Positions 45,530-56,171 of a DNA stretch of 64,000 bases are shown piece by piece; position 1 is the stretch's first letter, and the number at the start of each line of letters is the position of its first letter. A program made the translations under genes and the position numbers. The notes under the pieces were generated by a model. It worked only from the letters and a program-made list of their open reading frames with translations, ran no database searches and had not been told where the DNA came from. The stretch covers positions 798,611,258 through 798,675,257 of the forward strand of contig CM061142.1 of assembly GCA_030789695.1 (NCBI GenBank), read 5' to 3'. The stretch is from Scilla litardierei. Taxonomy: Eukaryota > Streptophyta > Magnoliopsida > Asparagales > Asparagaceae.

Positions 45530-48500
45530 TCCTACCCACCTTAGAAAAAAGTCCGTCCTCGGACTTTCTAACTATAAATATATCTAGTCCCTCTAGTAGC
45601 TACCCCAAATCATATCACCTTATAATTCAAACCAGATATAGTCACTACAAGTGCTTATATATGCACTAGGTAGTCAAGCAGTAACACTACCAACATGCAT
45701 ATATTTACGCCCAATCTAACTTACCCCTATCATAGTCAGTCGAATTCATACACGTACTTCAATCATTCATATAATAACGTATATCCCTATATAACTATTA
45801 AACACTTATTACATACGATGGTACACATACTCACAAACAAATAAATAGTTCACACGAGCAAATACAATCGTAGTACTTCACGTATAGATAACTACGTATG
45901 AACAAAACAATGAAGATACACTACTCCCTATATCTCCTAGTGCACAGCCAATGCCAACATATCAACACATGTAGTCACACCATACCATTATTAAATCAAG
46001 TTTACTATATCTAATATACATTCACCACTACTATAATTTCACAATTATAGTCATTCAAATGCATGCAAATATTTCACCATATATTCACATCACATACGGT
46101 CCTATAACTATATTCACGACACGCCACTCATACCATAGTCACCAATACCTATAATTAAGCACATACTTACTCGTGCATGGTGCACACCCACACACGCTAA
46201 CCTTTCATTCATATATACTAATCATACCACTATATACTCAGCACATCTACACACCTAGTTTAGCTAGCACACATACGTTCACACAGGCAAGTCCTTAGTA
46301 AATAACTATACCACAAGACCAACACCTATAACTATATACTGGTATAGGACCCACAATCATGTGCATAACATAACCAGGCACAAACAATCCTATCACTATA
46401 CATACATCATCCTTCGCTATATTCATGGTACTACACGCAAACCACAGACATATGTAACAATATACTTAGAGTATACCCACTCAAGCTTGAGTGAGACTCA
46501 AAACACATATCAGAATACTCGATATACATAACACGGTATCTATACCTATACCAATACCACTCCAATGTATACAAATATTCCAACATAACCATACACATAC
46601 AATAATGTCAATCATACTTAATATTTAGTCAGGTAACACCCACATAGTTCAGTCACTTTATATAATATTACATACATCTGCACACGTATAATTATAATAC
46701 CCTCCCGAATACATGCATTCATCGTATAGTCACACACATATAACATATATATATATTCACACCATATCCATCTACCTATAATTAGTATACCAACATAACT
46801 ACTTATCCACACATAGTTAAGATATGCAATAATCGTGTATACCTCATGGTATACACGCACACAACATCCCGTAAAAGCAATCGATATCAATCAAAATTAT
46901 AATCCTACTACCATACATATATCACATATATACTCATGCAGCAAATACATAACTACTTACGTCTAAGCACACTACATATTTACGTACGAGCACACACTCA
47001 CACGTACAAACATATAGGTCATATAATAGGCCTACCCACTTAACTATAAGTACACTTATTATCATTACACCTAACATACACGACTTACTAATATATTATA
47101 TACCAAGCATCTATAAGTATCCTCAAGCTACTTACACTACTAGTATATGCCCCAAAACAATTTCAAATATCTATACAGACATTCCAAAAGTGGTATAGCT
47201 ATCCGCACATATATAATAACACCATCATATATACAACTTCACACATATATCACGAATAACACCGATTATACATACATAATACAAGAGTCAATTATTAATA
47301 TCCTAAGGGTAGCACGCTCATACGGGTCCACACACTCCACCTATATGCATGCACCACCACGACATAACAACTTATACTAATGGGCCCACCAAACTATACT
47401 ATAGGTTGACACAGGCAATGACACGCACTAATGGCAAAACAATAGGAAAGAAACCGAAGCCAAAGCGTGACGAAGGAAAGATCGAAAAGTACGAGTTCAG
47501 ATAGGACGAGGATAAGGAGACAGCTTGGTTAGGTGAATCAGGGGTATAATTGTGAATGTTTAGGTGGGAAAAGAAAGATGTAATTATACTCTTATAGGGG
47601 ACATGAAAATAGTGTGTAAAAGATATAAGTTAAAATACGAAGAGTACAAAACGTCGTACCTCAAACGTTGGAGTTCTCTTATGCATAGAAAAATATTGGT
47701 CATCGATAAAATGAGTTGTTTGAAATAAGTTTGAGTCGTATATACATAAAGAGAAAAATGGTTTATTAGCTTATTGAAAATCATTATAAGGAAGAATAAA
47801 ACATTCACACGAACATTAAGGACGTAGGTTAGAAAATATTATACGGCAGTAATTTAATATAATTTCAGCAAAAAATTTCGAAATTCATAGAATGAAATTA
47901 AATTAACTGAAGTGTAGAAATTTAAGCTCATGTTAAACGCTGTCAAAGTCTTTAAATTGGGGAGAAATTTAAAATAAATAAAATTGAAACTACTTTTAGA
48001 GAAACCCGGATTTGCCAAAAGAAACTGATTCATACAAAGATCTTAAAGTACGAGTACAACGAACCTAGAACTGACATATATAAAAATTAATTGAAGTTCT
48101 ATTTATCTTGGAAGATATTCTAAGGTATGTATGGTAAATGGCTAAAATGAATTTCATAGTTTAGAAAAAGATGGTATATCAAATTATCAAAATAGAAATA
48201 AAGTTTTAAAACCAAAATGCGAGAAATAGTGATTAGCAAATAGCTACGAGATAGTAATTAAAAATTACAACTAATAGAATGCAAAATCTACGAAAGGATT
48301 TTTACTCAATCGAATAGTGAGGAATTAAATATATAAGAAGAGGGCTTTAAAAACACCAATTAAACTGAGCGAAAACTTTTAATAAGGAAAAATCGAAATT
48401 GACTTTGAAGGATTCAAGGTTTGAAGCGGAGAAAATTAGAAAGATTAACGATAATCGCCATGAAGCGATCACGTGAAACGAGGGCAAGAATAAGATCACG

Positions 48501-49030
48501 TGGTCTTATACAAAACACGCCTAGGATATGACTTATAAAAATCTACGGGGAACTCCTACAGTCGACCAACTAAGGATTAGGAAACTTAGCGCTAAGACTT
48601 CCTAAGGAACTAGACTGTAATGAACTGCGTTCGGCTTGGCTCGAAATCGACGAACCCAAGCGAACGACTAAAGGAATTCTAGAAGTCTATTATGGTCGGA
48701 GCTAGACAAGAACCATTAAGGTAACTCCCAAGACGATTATATCATTCTCTAGCATGGAGTCTAGCTAACAATCAGTGACCTCTAACTAGCAAGCACAGAC
48801 GTCTAACTAAGTCTTACTATAGTCCTTATTTAATGGATTCCCTACTAAGCTGAGACAGTTGTTCGGGCAACACGTCTACCAGCCACCTAAGACATAGGAA
48901 ACAATAAAAAATAGACTCAGGGCTTATGATTTGGATGTTTTAATTTATTTAATGGAAATTCTATTTTTATTATCGTTGTTCCGATAATTTGCAGTTGCAA
49001 GAGGGACCTGCATGGGCCACCAACAAAACC
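45530..49030 (-). mobile_element. LARD internal region 2, complete
   Basis: 3501 bp with no recognisable gag, protease, RT or integrase. Plus-strand low-complexity ACACATA/TATAC sequence fills 45700-47350; 47400-48000 is mixed AT-rich; 48000-49030 repeats 41521-42567. ORFs of 60-90 codons are scattered and unrelated to any family. Confidence 0.75.
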
Positions 49031-51279
49031 TGTCACGACCCGCTTCCCTAAAATGGAGGCGAGGCGTGAGAAGTCCGCTCAGACTTGAAGCTGTGATGCT
49101 CCAGTCTGTAAAGCGTCTGGAATAACCAAGTATAGGTCCTTGCAAATGCGAAGCAAAACAAAAATAATAATAAAGAAAAGAGACAGATAAAATTATTTCA
49201 ATCTCAGAATGTCCACAATAAATTCCAACATCACAGAAAAGCCACCAGGCTAAAAAGAAGAGTCTAAAAGGCCCAAGCATGGCCAACAGAAATAATCAAC
49301 GTACAGAAAGAAAGGTGCCACGCACAGAAAAACTAACGACAACTAAGCAGAAAAGCAACACAGAATTACGCCTCTACGACTGGTCGTCGATGTCCTCGTA
49401 CTCCACGTTAACGGTGGACCCAGGCTCAAAGTCAGTAAACACCTCATCCGGAGCAATGGAATCTGGCTCGGCAACTAACATGCGACACCCAAAAGAGACG
49501 AGGGCGCATGTCAGCAAAGTCTACAAAGACTTTGTGCAAGGAACATAAAAGGAAAGTAAAACAACCTAGCAGTTCTAAAAATGTGCGATGACATGGCATT
49601 TTAAAGTATGGATGCAACAATTAAATAGATGCGACAAGTATGACATGGCAGCATGTTTAACAAGGCACAAGTACATCATGGCATGGGTAGAAAAGCTACT
49701 AAACAATCACATGGATTTTACAAGTCAAGTAAACACGTCATGCACAGAGATTACGCCTTTTGGCTGGAGTGGCTGTATGGGCCAACTCCTATGCTCAAGT
49801 GATCGCTTATCCCTACCCCTCCATGTGTATCGGGCATTGGCTTTTGACCAACACATGTAGCCTGCTTCTGGATCACGAGCCAGGAAGTGTATTTGGAATA
49901 GGGTTGTGCCTGCAACGCAGGTGCCTAGCCTGAACAAGGAAGTACGTAGCGTGTGCTACGAATGCAACATTCAAGCATGGATGACATCGCATGGCAAGTT
50001 ATAATTTAAGTGCGTACAGATAAGGAATTTAAATGTGACAAGCATGGCAGTGCACAAGTAAAGAGCATACGGTTATGAAAATTAAACGTGACAGGCAGCA
50101 ATGCATGAATGACATGGTAGGGTGACAGATCAAGCTTCGTTGTCAAGCAAGATCTTAAAATTGCGTCTTGGAGAGTATCATTTCATCGCCTAGTCTCTTT
50201 TATGCCTAAAACAAGAAATGCCCTAAAGCACGGCCTATACAAAGAACTGGCAAGTTTCACTTGCCTGCAATCAATCGTTCTGAATACACCGTCCAAACAG
50301 TCCAGTCTACCTATGTGCTCAGATCCACGAGCCTACAGTCCCAAATTAAATTATCTTTATTAGTGAATTACCAGACAATTAAATTACTGATTTTTATCTT
50401 GTTTAACATGGATGGGTTGGGGGTCCTAAGTGTTCAGAAATTTGCCCTTACACGACTCGAGAGCTACACTGGCATCGGGTAGCGACGCCGGGGGTTGGAA
50501 TAATAGAAAACACTCCACGTCCAGATTCCAAATAAGATTCCACGCTCGCCAATTCTCGCGTAGCGACCAAATCAGTGAACAAGATTCCAAACAGCGAGTA
50601 ATAGGTCGGTAGGCGTTTTCACGGCTCCCGGGAAGCCGTAACAACGAACCGAGACGAACGGTTCGACGTACATGAAGTCTACGATGTTGAGCATCGTAGG
50701 AGATGCTCATGACGTCGGAAAACATCCATAGGAGAAGTGAGGGACTGTCGAAAGACCCCAACAGCGAGAGGGTACGACGAGAACTCAGCGACGCGTAGAT
50801 ACGTCGCTATCCACGTAAAACAGCGAGAGAGTTCGCTGTTTCAAGTTTGAACGGCCTGAGGGAGGACCTAGACGGCAGCGAGGGGCCGAGGGGGTCGACG
50901 GTAGAGGGGAGAGGCAGCGGCGGCGGCTGCTGCAACTGCTGCTGCGAGCTACTGCCGCTGCAGCGGATTTCAGGGGCTTTTCCAGTGGATACCGACGGAG
51001 CTACGGCGGCCCACGGCGGTGTAGGAGGGAGGAGGAAGGTCAGGGGCATGGGAGTGGCTGTCGGCGAGGGTTTTGGCCGGAGAAGAAGTCGAACGCTGGG
51101 GGTTTTTGCGTTTGCGTGCAGAAAACGATAGGAGAGGCGGCAGTTTCTTTGTGTTTTCTGTGAAAGGGTATTAGCCTAGGGTTATTTAATTGGATAGGGG
51201 CTGTTGAATGTGGGATAGGGGTCTAGGGTTAGGGTATAGGGTCTAAACGAATTTGTTATGATAAATATTAAAACCAACA

Positions 51280-51310
<31 letters not shown>

Positions 51311-51592
51311 GGGTTGAGTGCGGCTAAGACCAAGAATGGGCTGAGTCAACTTGATTTTTGGGTGTTTATTATTATAAAATTATATTAGGGGATAAAGCCA
51401 AAAGAAACTTATGGTTAAAAATATAATAGGTTGGGCCAAAAAGTGAAAGTAGGTCAAACGAAGCCCAAAAATTGAAAGATAAATACTGGGGTGACCGCAC
51501 GGATGAGAGAAATACAACTAAAAAGACGGATCACAATTTCGACGACGAGAAACGAAACTAAAAATAAAAAGGCCTCACGACAAAAGCAAAAA
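49031..51592 (-). repeat. LARD LTR copy 3, truncated
   Basis: Matches copies 1 and 2 from TGTCACG until 51592, where about 400 bp (the minus-strand LTR start) are missing and the foldback element begins. Contains an expanded (CT)n run at 51282-51307. Confidence 0.88.
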
Positions 51593-51899
51593 TGAGTGTT
51601 GTTATTCGCACCACAGAAAGTGATGAATACACCACACTACTTGATTCACCACACCTATAATTTTAACATCAGATGTTCGGATTTAGAGATCCGAATGGCT
51701 CTAATACAATATGTGTGTAAATCCGAACACAATACATATTTTATTATATTGTTCGGCTTTGCAATTCCGAACAGAAGAATAAAAGTATTAGAGCTGTTCG
51801 GATCTCCAAATCCGAGCATCTGATGTTAAAATTATAGAAGTGGTGAATCAAGTAGTGTGGTGTATTCATAACTTCTTGTGGTACGAATAACAAAACTCA
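51593..51899 (+). mobile_element. Foldback MITE, 307 bp
   Basis: Ends TGAGTGTTGTTATTCG and CGAATAACAAAACTCA. The arms pair for about 125 bp with few mismatches, so nearly the whole element is an inverted repeat. No coding capacity. A target duplication is not evident because the left side abuts the truncated LARD LTR and the right side another LTR. Confidence 0.8.
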
Positions 51900-52197
51900 G
51901 TGAAAATCTGATCACTCCGTATTTTACACCTTTCCTCTGCATGTTTGCATGCCATTTAGATCGCTCAAATCGTGTTTTTTCAAGTTTATTCGACGATATT
52001 GCGATGATTTTCACGATTTATTGTTTTTGTCGTATTTCAGGTGATTTGGAGCGATTTGGAGTGATTCTGAGATGCACCCACTCCGGAGTGTCACCGATGA
52101 CTCTCTTGAGGGGTATTTTGCGATTGGAGAGGAGTGGAAGAAGAAAGAACGTCGTAGGAGCGACGAGGAGGCAAAAACACGAAGGATGGGCATTTTC

Positions 52198-52600
52198 AGC
52201 ATGCCACTCAGCCGAGTGAAGGAGTCACTCGGCCGAGCATAGACAGCCCACTCGGCCAGCTAGATCGGACACGCAACAGAGCCAATATCAGCGTGCACTC
52301 TGCCGAGCATCGCCATATCACTCAGCCGAGCACCGAGTCATCCCTCGCCCGAGTGGAGCCAAGACGACGACATCAAAAATGATTGAACTCTCTGGAATCC
52401 TTCAGTCAGCCCCAAAGACCGACTCGGCCGAGTGACGAACGACCGTCCGTCCGAGTGAAGAACGCACACCGGCTGAGTGAAGAAAGTCACTCGGCCGAGT
52501 GACTCCCGAGGAGACGACCCCCAAGACCCCCAACTCTTTGGAATCTGTCAGGTTCTCTCACTCGACCGAGTGACATCTGTCACTCGGCCGAGTGAGCCGT
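52198..52600 (+). promoter_or_regulatory. Palindrome cluster, core TCACTCGGCCGAGTGA, element VI LTR
   Basis: About twelve copies, several perfect (CACTCGGCCGAGTG). The last two, CGACCG at 52563 and CGGCCG at 52585, are 22 bp apart and lie about 90 bp before the TATA-like box at 52679. Degenerate copies mostly differ at one half-site. Confidence 0.75.
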
Positions 52601-53076
52601 GCTGCCTGTAGCGTAAACTGCGATTTTGAGGCTGCGCATGGGCATTTTCGTCAGGATTTTTTGGGCGATTTTGGGGGGTATTTAACCCCAGCTTTTAACC
52701 TAGTTTAGAGATCTTTTTCAGAACTTTTTGCAGCCTTTTTAGATTAACTTTTTAGGAATTAGATTTAGCTTTAAGGGAGGAGAGAAAAGTGATATTTTGT
52801 TGGATGCTATCTTGTTCTTCATTGGTTTGTCTCTCTCCCTCTCAAAAACTTCATTTTTATTGATTTATTGAATATAGCTATGAATTCCATTCATTTTACT
52901 TGTGAATTTCTATTGAATTTGATTATGAATTGCGAGTAGTTTCATCGTCTTAGGGCGTAGGGATGAATCCTACGGGCCCAATTTCAAATTTGTGATGAAT
53001 CGGTGAAATAATTGCTAGGATTGATTAGGGTTAGTTTGGGATTGATTTAATACGAATAGCTAGGGATTCATACCGA

Positions 53077-53366
53077 TTGGGATTTGCAAGAGATTGGATC
53101 CCAACTCGATAGGAAGCCCTAGAAATTCGAATTGGGTTGCAATTGAATTTCTCCAGAATCGGTTTGTAAGAGATTGGACCGAAACTAGGGTTTTCAATTG
53201 CAATTCCATACCAATACCCGTTTGCAAGAGATTGGACAGGTAGGAACTATCCCAACCTAGGTCATAGCTCGAGTTAGCACGAGAGTGGGCTCGAGATACG
53301 ATTGAACGATGATGTTGTTCTTCACGCTAGTTTGCCTAGGTTAGGGTTTGCAAGAGATTGGACCCC
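53077..53366 (+). repeat. Four stem-loops with invariant loop TTGCAAGAGATTGG
   Basis: Loops at 53084-53097, 53164-53177 (one change, TTGTAAG...), 53222-53235 and 53348-53361. Each is closed by a different complementary stem: TTGGGAT/ATCCCAA, TCGGT/ACCGA, TACCCGT/ACAGGTA (one mismatch) and GGGT/ACCC. They lie in the transcribed leader of the LTR. Confidence 0.7.
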
Positions 53367-53670
53367 ACCCTAGGTTTGCTATAGACCGACAATAGCGCCA
53401 GAGCATGAGCTTGGTTCTACATTTAGTTGCAACTAGTTCATCCGAATTTCAAGTCTAGCAATTGTGAAACCTACGAATCACAATGATGAGATACGGCAAG
53501 TAGCGGGGATTCCCTATCCTTAGGCGTATTTATTAATTTGATATTTCTTTTATACAATTGAACGACTGTGACCGCATTACTGCGAACATTTCTCGACTTT
53601 TCCTATAGTCAGGCAGTAAGACTACAGTGTCGCCGTCCCAGGACATGTATCCGGGGCGCGATCAAGTTTT

Positions 53671-53688
53671 TGGTGCCGTTGCCGGGGA
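53671..53688 (+). other. Primer binding site of element VI, tRNA-Asp type
   Basis: TGGTGCCGTTGCCGGGGA, one mismatch to the plant tRNA-Asp complement, 6 bp after the LTR end. Confidence 0.88.
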
Positions 53689-53805
53689 GGCAATAGTGTT
53701 TGATTCTACCCACCTAGCTATTTCTTTTTTTTGTTTTATTATTTCTATTTTTATTTTGCCCTTCTGTTGTGCTAACTATTTCTTTGAAACTCTTTTCTCC
53801 CTTGC

Positions 53806-54400
53806 ATGTACACGAGATCCTCGGTGAACCCCGAAGAGATACTATACGATCCGGAGATCGAGCGTACATTGAGGAGGATCCGAGCGAAGAGGAGACCCGT
53901 TACGGAAGGGAATTTTATGACCCATCCTGAGACACCCGAAGAATTGGCGGAGCGAATGTCGAGGATTATTTCCATAAGAGATAGGCTTCGGCCTAAGACT
54001 TCTTCCACGACCTTGTCCATAGCCATGCCGGAATTGGCGGCCGACAAAAATTTCAAGTTGCAGACCGGATTGGTGGTTCTTATGCAACAAGATCCTTTTC
54101 TTGGGAACTCCCATGAAAACCTTCATTACCACATCCAGCTCTTCCTATCAAAATGTGCCACTTTCCAAATGTCGGGCGTCTCCGTAGATGCTATCAGACT
54201 GCGCCTCTTCCCTTTCACACTCAAGGACAAGGCCTTATATTGGTTGAGGACACAAGCTGAAGAATCTTCACCATTTGGAATGAATTGGCGAGTGCCTTTG
54301 TCGACAAATTTTACCCGCCCTCCAAGACGGTGAAGATACGAAGTGCTCTCATGTCCTTCTAACAAGGACCACAGGAGACTCTCTATGAGGCATGGGAGCA
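53806..54400 (+). pseudogene. Gag of element VI, cut by element VII
   Basis: Starts MYTRSSVNPEE after a T-rich leader, in line with the start of the element VII gag (a short lead, then DPEIERTLRRIRAKRR). The gag core is clear: 'LVVLMQQDPFLGNSHENLHYHIQLFL', 'KCATFQMSGVSVDAIRLRLF', 'PFTLKDKALYWL'. A frame change near 54262 moves the reading to 'IWNELASAFVDKFYP', a stop follows at 54359-54361, and it ends at 'LYEAWEH' where the LTR of element VII begins (54401). It would form the capsid in the cytoplasm; this copy is broken. Confidence 0.85.
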
Positions 54401-54649
54401 TGACGTGCGTATATATTTCATATATTCACGCATGTTTTCTTTCATGTTTTTTCGTATTTTCCGCCGTCTTTTATTCGTTTTCTCGTATTTTCTCGTTTTC
54501 TTTCACTTTTCTTTGTTTCTCCATGTTTGCAGGAGATTGCCCGCGTAGGGGACGTTTAACGACAATATCTCAAGTCCCTGGAGCAACGGGAGGAGTCACG
54601 CGTGATTCAGGGGGTCAAACGACGAAGATTACATCTTTCAGCCCCTCAC

Positions 54650-55013
54650 CCGGTCGGTTGGTCATCTCCAACCGATCGGGTGATGCACGCGTGCACCACC
54701 CGGTCTCAGCCGGAGCTCAAGTGAATGTCACCTGACCGGTTCACAAGCCGGTTCAACGGGGCAACTCTCTGTCTTTTCAAGCCAAATTCCAACCGATCGG
54801 GTGACTCTCACCCGATCGGTTCATCTGTAGCTGATGCTGAGGAGCCGAGACACGGGCACCCAACCGACCCCTTCACCCGATGGCGCCAAGATCCAACCGG
54901 TCACCCCAAGAACTCAACCGACCGGTTCATATGACCGGGTGAAACTCCGCCGTTCTTTGTTTATTATTTGTAACGGATCACCCGATCGGTTGACTTGTCA
55001 ACCGATCGGGTGA
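54650..55013 (+). promoter_or_regulatory. Palindrome cluster, core CAACCGATCGGTTG/CACCCGATCGGGTG, element VII LTR
   Basis: About twelve sites built from half-sites CAACCG and CACCCG around CGATCG or CGACCGG. The last pair forms a perfect 36-bp inverted repeat (54978-55013, arms of 17 bp, loop TT) with CGATCG cores 20 bp apart (54983, 55003). It ends 10 bp before the TATA box. Confidence 0.78.
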
Positions 55014-55023
55014 TACGAGATCC

Positions 55024-55031
55024 TATAAATA
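55024..55031 (+). promoter_or_regulatory. TATA box of element VII LTR
   Basis: TATAAATA, 10 bp after the inverted repeat, followed by the leader of the genomic RNA. Confidence 0.75.
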
Positions 55032-55985
55032 GGACCCATAGGGTTCCAGAAATGGGGGAGCTGTTAGTTTTTACTGTTTTCTCCTATTTGTGACGGCTAT
55101 AATTACTTTTCTATTGTAAGTTTTCGGATCTTTCTTAAACTTTAGTATTATCTTAATTGCTTCACTACTATTGCTTTCTTATTGTCGGATCATGTTTTCT
55201 ACCGTTAATTTTCATTTAGATTGCTTTTTAGTAAATATGTGTGAGTAGATCCCAAATCTGGGATTTTGGCGGAAACCCCTTCGGGGGCTCTTCCCGATGC
55301 ATCCAAAGGGTTAGGAAATCGATAGGGATTAGGAATCTAACGGTTACGTGGGGTGTTTTATTGTCATCGGCGGGAAAAAGGCCGCCTTTGACCGTTGGGC
55401 CAAGGGGGAATAAACTTGGCGGTTGACTCCCTAGCCATAGCTCACGCCCTTAGCGTAGACGCCGAATCCTAGCGTGCGGGAGCGACAGGATGAGACGTTG
55501 GGAGTTATCGTTGCGAGCTTAGTGCTCCCGGAATCGATCAGTGTTAATGGACACGGGAGTGCCCACTGATCGAACCCGTGAAGTCCGGTGTATCATCCCG
55601 GGCACCGATCGGAATATCGGGCCCATGGGATGCCGGTACCACTTCCTGAGGCAACGTCTCACCATTAGACCCTAATTCCGATCGCCATCCTACCCGTAGG
55701 CCGTATCGGCGAGAGTCGCTCGTTGGAGTGGAAACCAAAGTCCCGGGTTTATTTTCTTATTGTTCATACCTTGCATTCCTTACCCGTGACAACCCATCAA
55801 CCGATTCGGGCTAGCTCGCCCACGGGGTGATTTTGGTCCTCCTTGACACATGCACATCCTAGCCTCCCTGTGTTCGACCCCCAAGCCACACTACAACACC
55901 GTGCGCTTGCGGTTACAAATATCTAAACCCTCACGCGGGTCCCCCGGCCATTTGCGACTAGCAAACCGGGGCAACGTCAAGTTTA

Positions 55986-56003
55986 TGTCGCCGTTGCCGG
56001 GGA
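55986..56003 (+). other. Primer binding site of element VII, tRNA-Asp type
   Basis: TGTCGCCGTTGCCGGGGA, one mismatch to the tRNA-Asp complement, 6 bp after the LTR end. Confidence 0.88.
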
Positions 56004-56171
56004 GGCAACGTGCTTGTTATTTTAGGATCTCTTGAACCCTAGTGTCTAGCTCTTATCCCTACCTTGCGATAATTTTCGCATTCTTCTTTTTCCTTTTTAT
56101 TTTCTTCTTTTTATTTCTTATCTTATCTGTCTCTCTCCCATTTGTCGCTTCACGGGTGTTTGTTGTTTTTC

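Larger units (their letters stand above)
30767..51592 (-). mobile_element. LARD-like non-autonomous retrotransposon, tandem LTR array
   Basis: Three copies of one LTR (30767-33679, 42568-45529, 49031-51592) separated by two internal regions, all in minus orientation. The internal sequence has no gag or pol frame. A polypurine-like tract and an AGTCCGAGGACGGACT block before the 3' LTR mirror the end of Tekay/Del pol, so the element probably derives from a chromovirus. Long LTRs and a non-coding core fit the LARD class. The left flank AGTAT (30762-30766) has no visible partner because the right LTR is cut. Sharing of the middle LTR points to unequal LTR recombination. Confidence 0.82.
51900..53664 (+). 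repeat. 5' LTR of Athila-like element VI, start missing
   Basis: Order: GTATTTCAGGTGATTTGG (52031-), palindrome cluster, GTATTTAAC TATA-like box (52679), leader with the GCGAGTAGTTTCATCG block (52930-), four stem-loop repeats (53077-53366), U5 ending GCGATCA (53664), then a tRNA-Asp-type primer site. The true LTR start would lie left of 51900 and is not seen. Confidence 0.75.
54401..55979 (+). repeat. 5' LTR of Athila-like element VII
   Basis: 1579 bp, TGACGTGCGT to AACGTCA. It contains GTTTGCAGGAGATTGC (54525-), the palindrome cluster, TATAAATA (55024), a leader with GTGTGAGTAGATCCC (55229-) and the TGCGCTTGCGGTTACAAATA block (55902-). GAGCA (54396-54400) may be the left target duplication; the right end is outside the window. 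Confidence 0.82.

Noticed and set aside
52198..52600. Regularly spaced palindromic repeats resembling a CRISPR array
   Set aside because: The repeats are only 12-16 bp, degenerate, unevenly spaced outside pairs, and lie in a plant LTR U3 upstream of a TATA-like box; there are no cas genes.
29683..53664. LTRs V and VI as the two halves of one LTR split by the LARD array
   Set aside because: LTR V already contains U3, palindromes and leader before the break, and LTR VI repeats all of these with a different motif (CTACTCGACCGAGTAG against TCACTCGGCCGAGTGA). They are separate LTRs.
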